Source: Kiloniellales bacterium (GTDB taxonomy: Bacteria; Pseudomonadota; Alphaproteobacteria; Kiloniellales; JAKSDN01). Taken from it: a DNA stretch of 60,295 nucleotides. The position numbers and the translations under genes were made by a program. Positions 58,530 to 60,295 of the stretch are shown here, one piece after another. How positions within the stretch are numbered: position 1 is the first letter of the stretch; the number at the start of each line of letters is the position of its first letter. The notes beneath the pieces were generated by a model. That model saw only the letters and a list, made by a program, of their open reading frames with translations. It did not search any database and had not been told where the DNA came from. The stretch spans positions 1 to 60,295 of the forward strand of contig JASJEC010000028.1 in the NCBI GenBank assembly GCA_030064845.1, written 5' to 3'.

Positions 58530-59132
58530 ATGCCGCAAGCCATCGACTTCTACTTCGATTTTTCCAGCCCCTACGGTTATCTCGCTGCCGAGCGGATCGA
58601 CGCGCTCGCGGCCCGGCATGGGCGGGAGGTGTTCTGGCGGCCGATGCTGCTGGGCGCGGTCTTCAAGCAGACCGGCAGCCAGCCGTTGCTGGACATTCCC
58701 ATGAAGGGGGCCTACGCCCGCCACGATCTTGCGCGTTCGGCGCGCCTGATCGGCGTTCCCTTCGTGATCCCGCCCAGCTTTCCCTTCATGTCGGTCGCAG
58801 CGGCACGCGCCTATTATTGGTTGGCCGATCAGGACCGTCCCAAGGCGGCGGCCCTGGCCAAGGCGCTCTACCGCGAAGCCTTCGGCAAGGGGCGCGATAT
58901 CGACAAGGCCGAGGCGGTGGTCAAGGTGTGCGTCGCCGAGGGCCTGGACGGGGACGCGGTCGCGGCTGCCCTCACGGACCCGGCGGTCAAGCAACGCCTG
59001 CGCGAGGAAGTGGACGCCGCGCTGGCCAAGCAGGTCTTCGGCTCGCCCTATATCGTTGTCGATGGCGAGTCCTTCTGGGGCCATGACCGTCTGGCCGAGG
59101 TGGACCTCTGGCTCGAGCGGGCCGGCTGGTAG
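58530..59132 (+). CDS. 2-hydroxychromene-2-carboxylate isomerase-like DsbA-family protein
   Basis: A 200-residue protein with the thioredoxin-like/GST-kappa fold. IDFYFDFSSPYGYLAAERID carries the Ser pair that contacts glutathione in place of a CxxC. VFWRPMLLGAVFKQTG and FGSPYIVVDGESFWGHDRL complete the family pattern. Members isomerise hydroxychromene carboxylates in aromatic breakdown or are uncharacterised GSTs. GGGAGGGTG ribosome site. Confidence 0.88.
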   Translation: MPQAIDFYFDFSSPYGYLAAERIDALAARHGREVFWRPMLLGAVFKQTGSQPLLDIPMKGAYARHDLARSARLIGVPFVIPPSFPFMSVAAARAYYWLADQDRPKAAALAKALYREAFGKGRDIDKAEAVVKVCVAEGLDGDAVAAALTDPAVKQRLREEVDAALAKQVFGSPYIVVDGESFWGHDRLAEVDLWLERAGW

Positions 59133-59170
59133 GCCTGCGGCCGCTTGGGTTACGGAGGAGCCGCGAGGCC

Positions 59171-59968
59171 ATGGCGCAGGAAAGGGGCCAAGCAATGGCA
59201 ACCGGCGCAACAGGCGCAACGCCGGCCGCGGCGACCCTCGGCCACCGGACCGAGGTCGGTCTGGTCCGCAGCCACAATGAAGACAACTACGCCCTGCGCG
59301 ACGACCTGGGCCTCTGGGTCGTTGCCGACGGCATGGGCGGTGCCGCCGCCGGCGAAAAGGCCAGCGCGATCGCCGTGAAGACCCTGGCGGCTGCGGTCCA
59401 GCAGGGCGCAGGCCTGGACGAAGCCATCGCCGCGGCCAACCGTGCCATTCTGGCGGCTGCGCGCGCCGGGGAAGGCCGCGCTGGGATGGGAACCACGGTG
59501 GTCGCCGCCCGCGTGACGGAGAGCGACTATCAGATCGCCTGGGTCGGCGATTCCAGGGCCTATCTCTGGTCGGACGGCCTGCGGCGCCTCTCCCACGATC
59601 ATTCACAGGTTCAGGAACTGATCGACGCCGAATTCGTCACCGAAGAGCAGGCGCGTCACCATCCGCTCCGCAGCGTGATCACCCGGGCGCTCGGCGGCCA
59701 CGACGGTGGGGCGGCGGCGCCGCAGCTGGTGAGCGGCACCTTAAAGCCCGGAGAGAGCTTGCTGTTATGCAGCGACGGGCTCACCTGCGAAATCGAAGAC
59801 AAAGCGATCGCGGCGATCTTGGCGGCGGAGTTGCCGGGGCTGACGGACTCGCTGTCGGATGGGCAGGCGGCCCGCGCGGGTCAGCGCGCCGTCGACCGGC
59901 TGGTCGACGAGGCCTTGGCCCAAGGCGGCAGCGACAACATCACGGTGGTCCTGATCGGCAGGGGCTGA
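59171..59968 (+). CDS. PP2C-family serine/threonine phosphatase
   Basis: A 265-residue Mn/Mg-dependent phosphatase. Motifs in order: GLVRSHNEDNYALRD, LWVVADGMGGAAAGEKAS, MGTTVVAARV, IAWVGDSRAYLW, LLCSDGLTCEIED and GGSDNITVVLIGRG, which together give all metal-binding aspartates. It is the short, cytoplasmic Stp1 type. The Hanks-type kinase it would normally oppose is not in the window. ATG 59171; a second Met lies at residue 9. Confidence 0.92.
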   Translation: MAQERGQAMATGATGATPAAATLGHRTEVGLVRSHNEDNYALRDDLGLWVVADGMGGAAAGEKASAIAVKTLAAAVQQGAGLDEAIAAANRAILAAARAGEGRAGMGTTVVAARVTESDYQIAWVGDSRAYLWSDGLRRLSHDHSQVQELIDAEFVTEEQARHHPLRSVITRALGGHDGGAAAPQLVSGTLKPGESLLLCSDGLTCEIEDKAIAAILAAELPGLTDSLSDGQAARAGQRAVDRLVDEALAQGGSDNITVVLIGRG

Positions 59969-60284
59969 CGGGCGCGGGATGGCGGGGCGGGCGCGCCCAG
60001 GGCCCGCCATTCTGCAGGGCGAACGCGTGTCCGGCGCCGGTCGGATCCAATCTCTTAAGGGTTGATTAACCGGTTTCTGTGTTATGCTTAAATTGTGGTT
60101 CGCGGACTTCTAGGGCGGTTTTGCAAATCCATGATAATTCAGCCTTTTGCGAGAGCTTTGCTTGCACCGGCCGGAGAATCTGGCTATACCGCTCTTTGAT
60201 GTGTTAATCATGTTGTTTGGGGGAGGTCCTGGAATTTCGCTTCAGGGCGTCCATTGCAGGGGTTTATCAAAGGGGAAAGCCGAT
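59969..60284. other. Leader region of the next gene
   Basis: 316 bases with no gene. From about 60050 the sequence becomes AT-rich, with GGTTGATTAACC at 60060-60071 and TTATGCTTAAA at 60082-60092 as promoter-like elements. The end carries AAAGGGGAAAG just before an ATG. Confidence 0.4.
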
Positions 60285-60295
60285 ATGAGGGCGAA
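60285..60295 (+). CDS. Start of a gene cut by the window edge
   Basis: ATG 60285 follows AAAGGGGAAAGCCGAT, a strong ribosome site. Only MRA and part of a codon are present. Product unknown. Confidence 0.4.

Overview
The window is high-GC, gene-dense chromosomal DNA from an alphaproteobacterium, most likely a Rhodospirillales-like lineage. Supporting signs are the two-subunit propionyl-CoA carboxylase, fused malic enzyme/phosphotransacetylase (MaeB), an AGCS symporter, many acyl-CoA dehydrogenase and PaaI-type genes, frequent ATGA/GTGA start-stop overlaps, and the dispersed short hairpin repeats typical of that group. No rRNA, tRNA, CRISPR array, prophage or intact insertion sequence was recognised. 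The left edge cuts a gene and the right edge holds the first codons of another.

Region 1 (1-7111, plus strand) reads as one transcription unit. It holds the C-terminal half of a corrinoid/iron-sulfur reductive dehalogenase (RdhA), a small three-helix RdhB-like anchor, an RdhC/NosR-type flavin and iron-sulfur membrane protein, a 58-residue membrane peptide, a conserved protein of unknown function, both subunits of a 2-oxoacid:ferredoxin oxidoreductase (KorA, KorB) and a rubrerythrin-like protein. The simplest reading (inference) is oxygen-protected, low-potential electron supply to membrane-bound dehalogenation. Next to it on the minus strand are a universal stress protein, a diiron/haem-oxygenase-fold oxidase and an orphan PAS histidine kinase (7158-11012).

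Region 2 (11.4-19.2 kb) is mixed housekeeping and accessory: a Na+/alanine-type symporter, an uncharacterised membrane-protein/exported-protein pair, glutaminase, a glutathione transferase, a YkgJ-type cysteine cluster protein, an SDR and a membrane-anchored unknown.

Region 3 (19.3-25.0 kb) is a propionyl-CoA carboxylase locus (pccB...pccA) interrupted by four small genes, one of them a Rieske-family protein that has lost cluster ligands. Repeats and a decayed second copy of the pccA 3' end follow.

Region 4 (26-29.6 kb) has a DUF4389 membrane protein, a HEPN-motif protein overlapping acylphosphatase, and an organoarsenical resistance set arsR-arsI-arsP with two matching operator-like sites. 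Region 5 (29.6-38.7 kb) is the most accessory-looking part: nested inverted repeats, a 734-residue membrane protein with an AIM24-like tail, a GNAT, a ParB-like fragment, an orphan vWA/TadG protein, a class II glutamine amidotransferase paired with an ATP-grasp protein, and an AT-richer OmpA-domain membrane protein with a proline-rich repeat linker.

Region 6 (38.7-60.3 kb) is mostly metabolism and transport: DMT exporter, PanE, GltS, LipB, MaeB, MgtE, thioesterase, isovaleryl-CoA dehydrogenase, SulP transporter, membrane-anchored aspartic protease, RraA-like protein, SDR, DUF3291, a second acyl-CoA dehydrogenase, an HCCA-isomerase-like protein and a PP2C phosphatase. A 303-bp three-way-junction palindromic element lies between maeB and mgtE. 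A family of two-hairpin intergenic elements recurs at seven places in the window.
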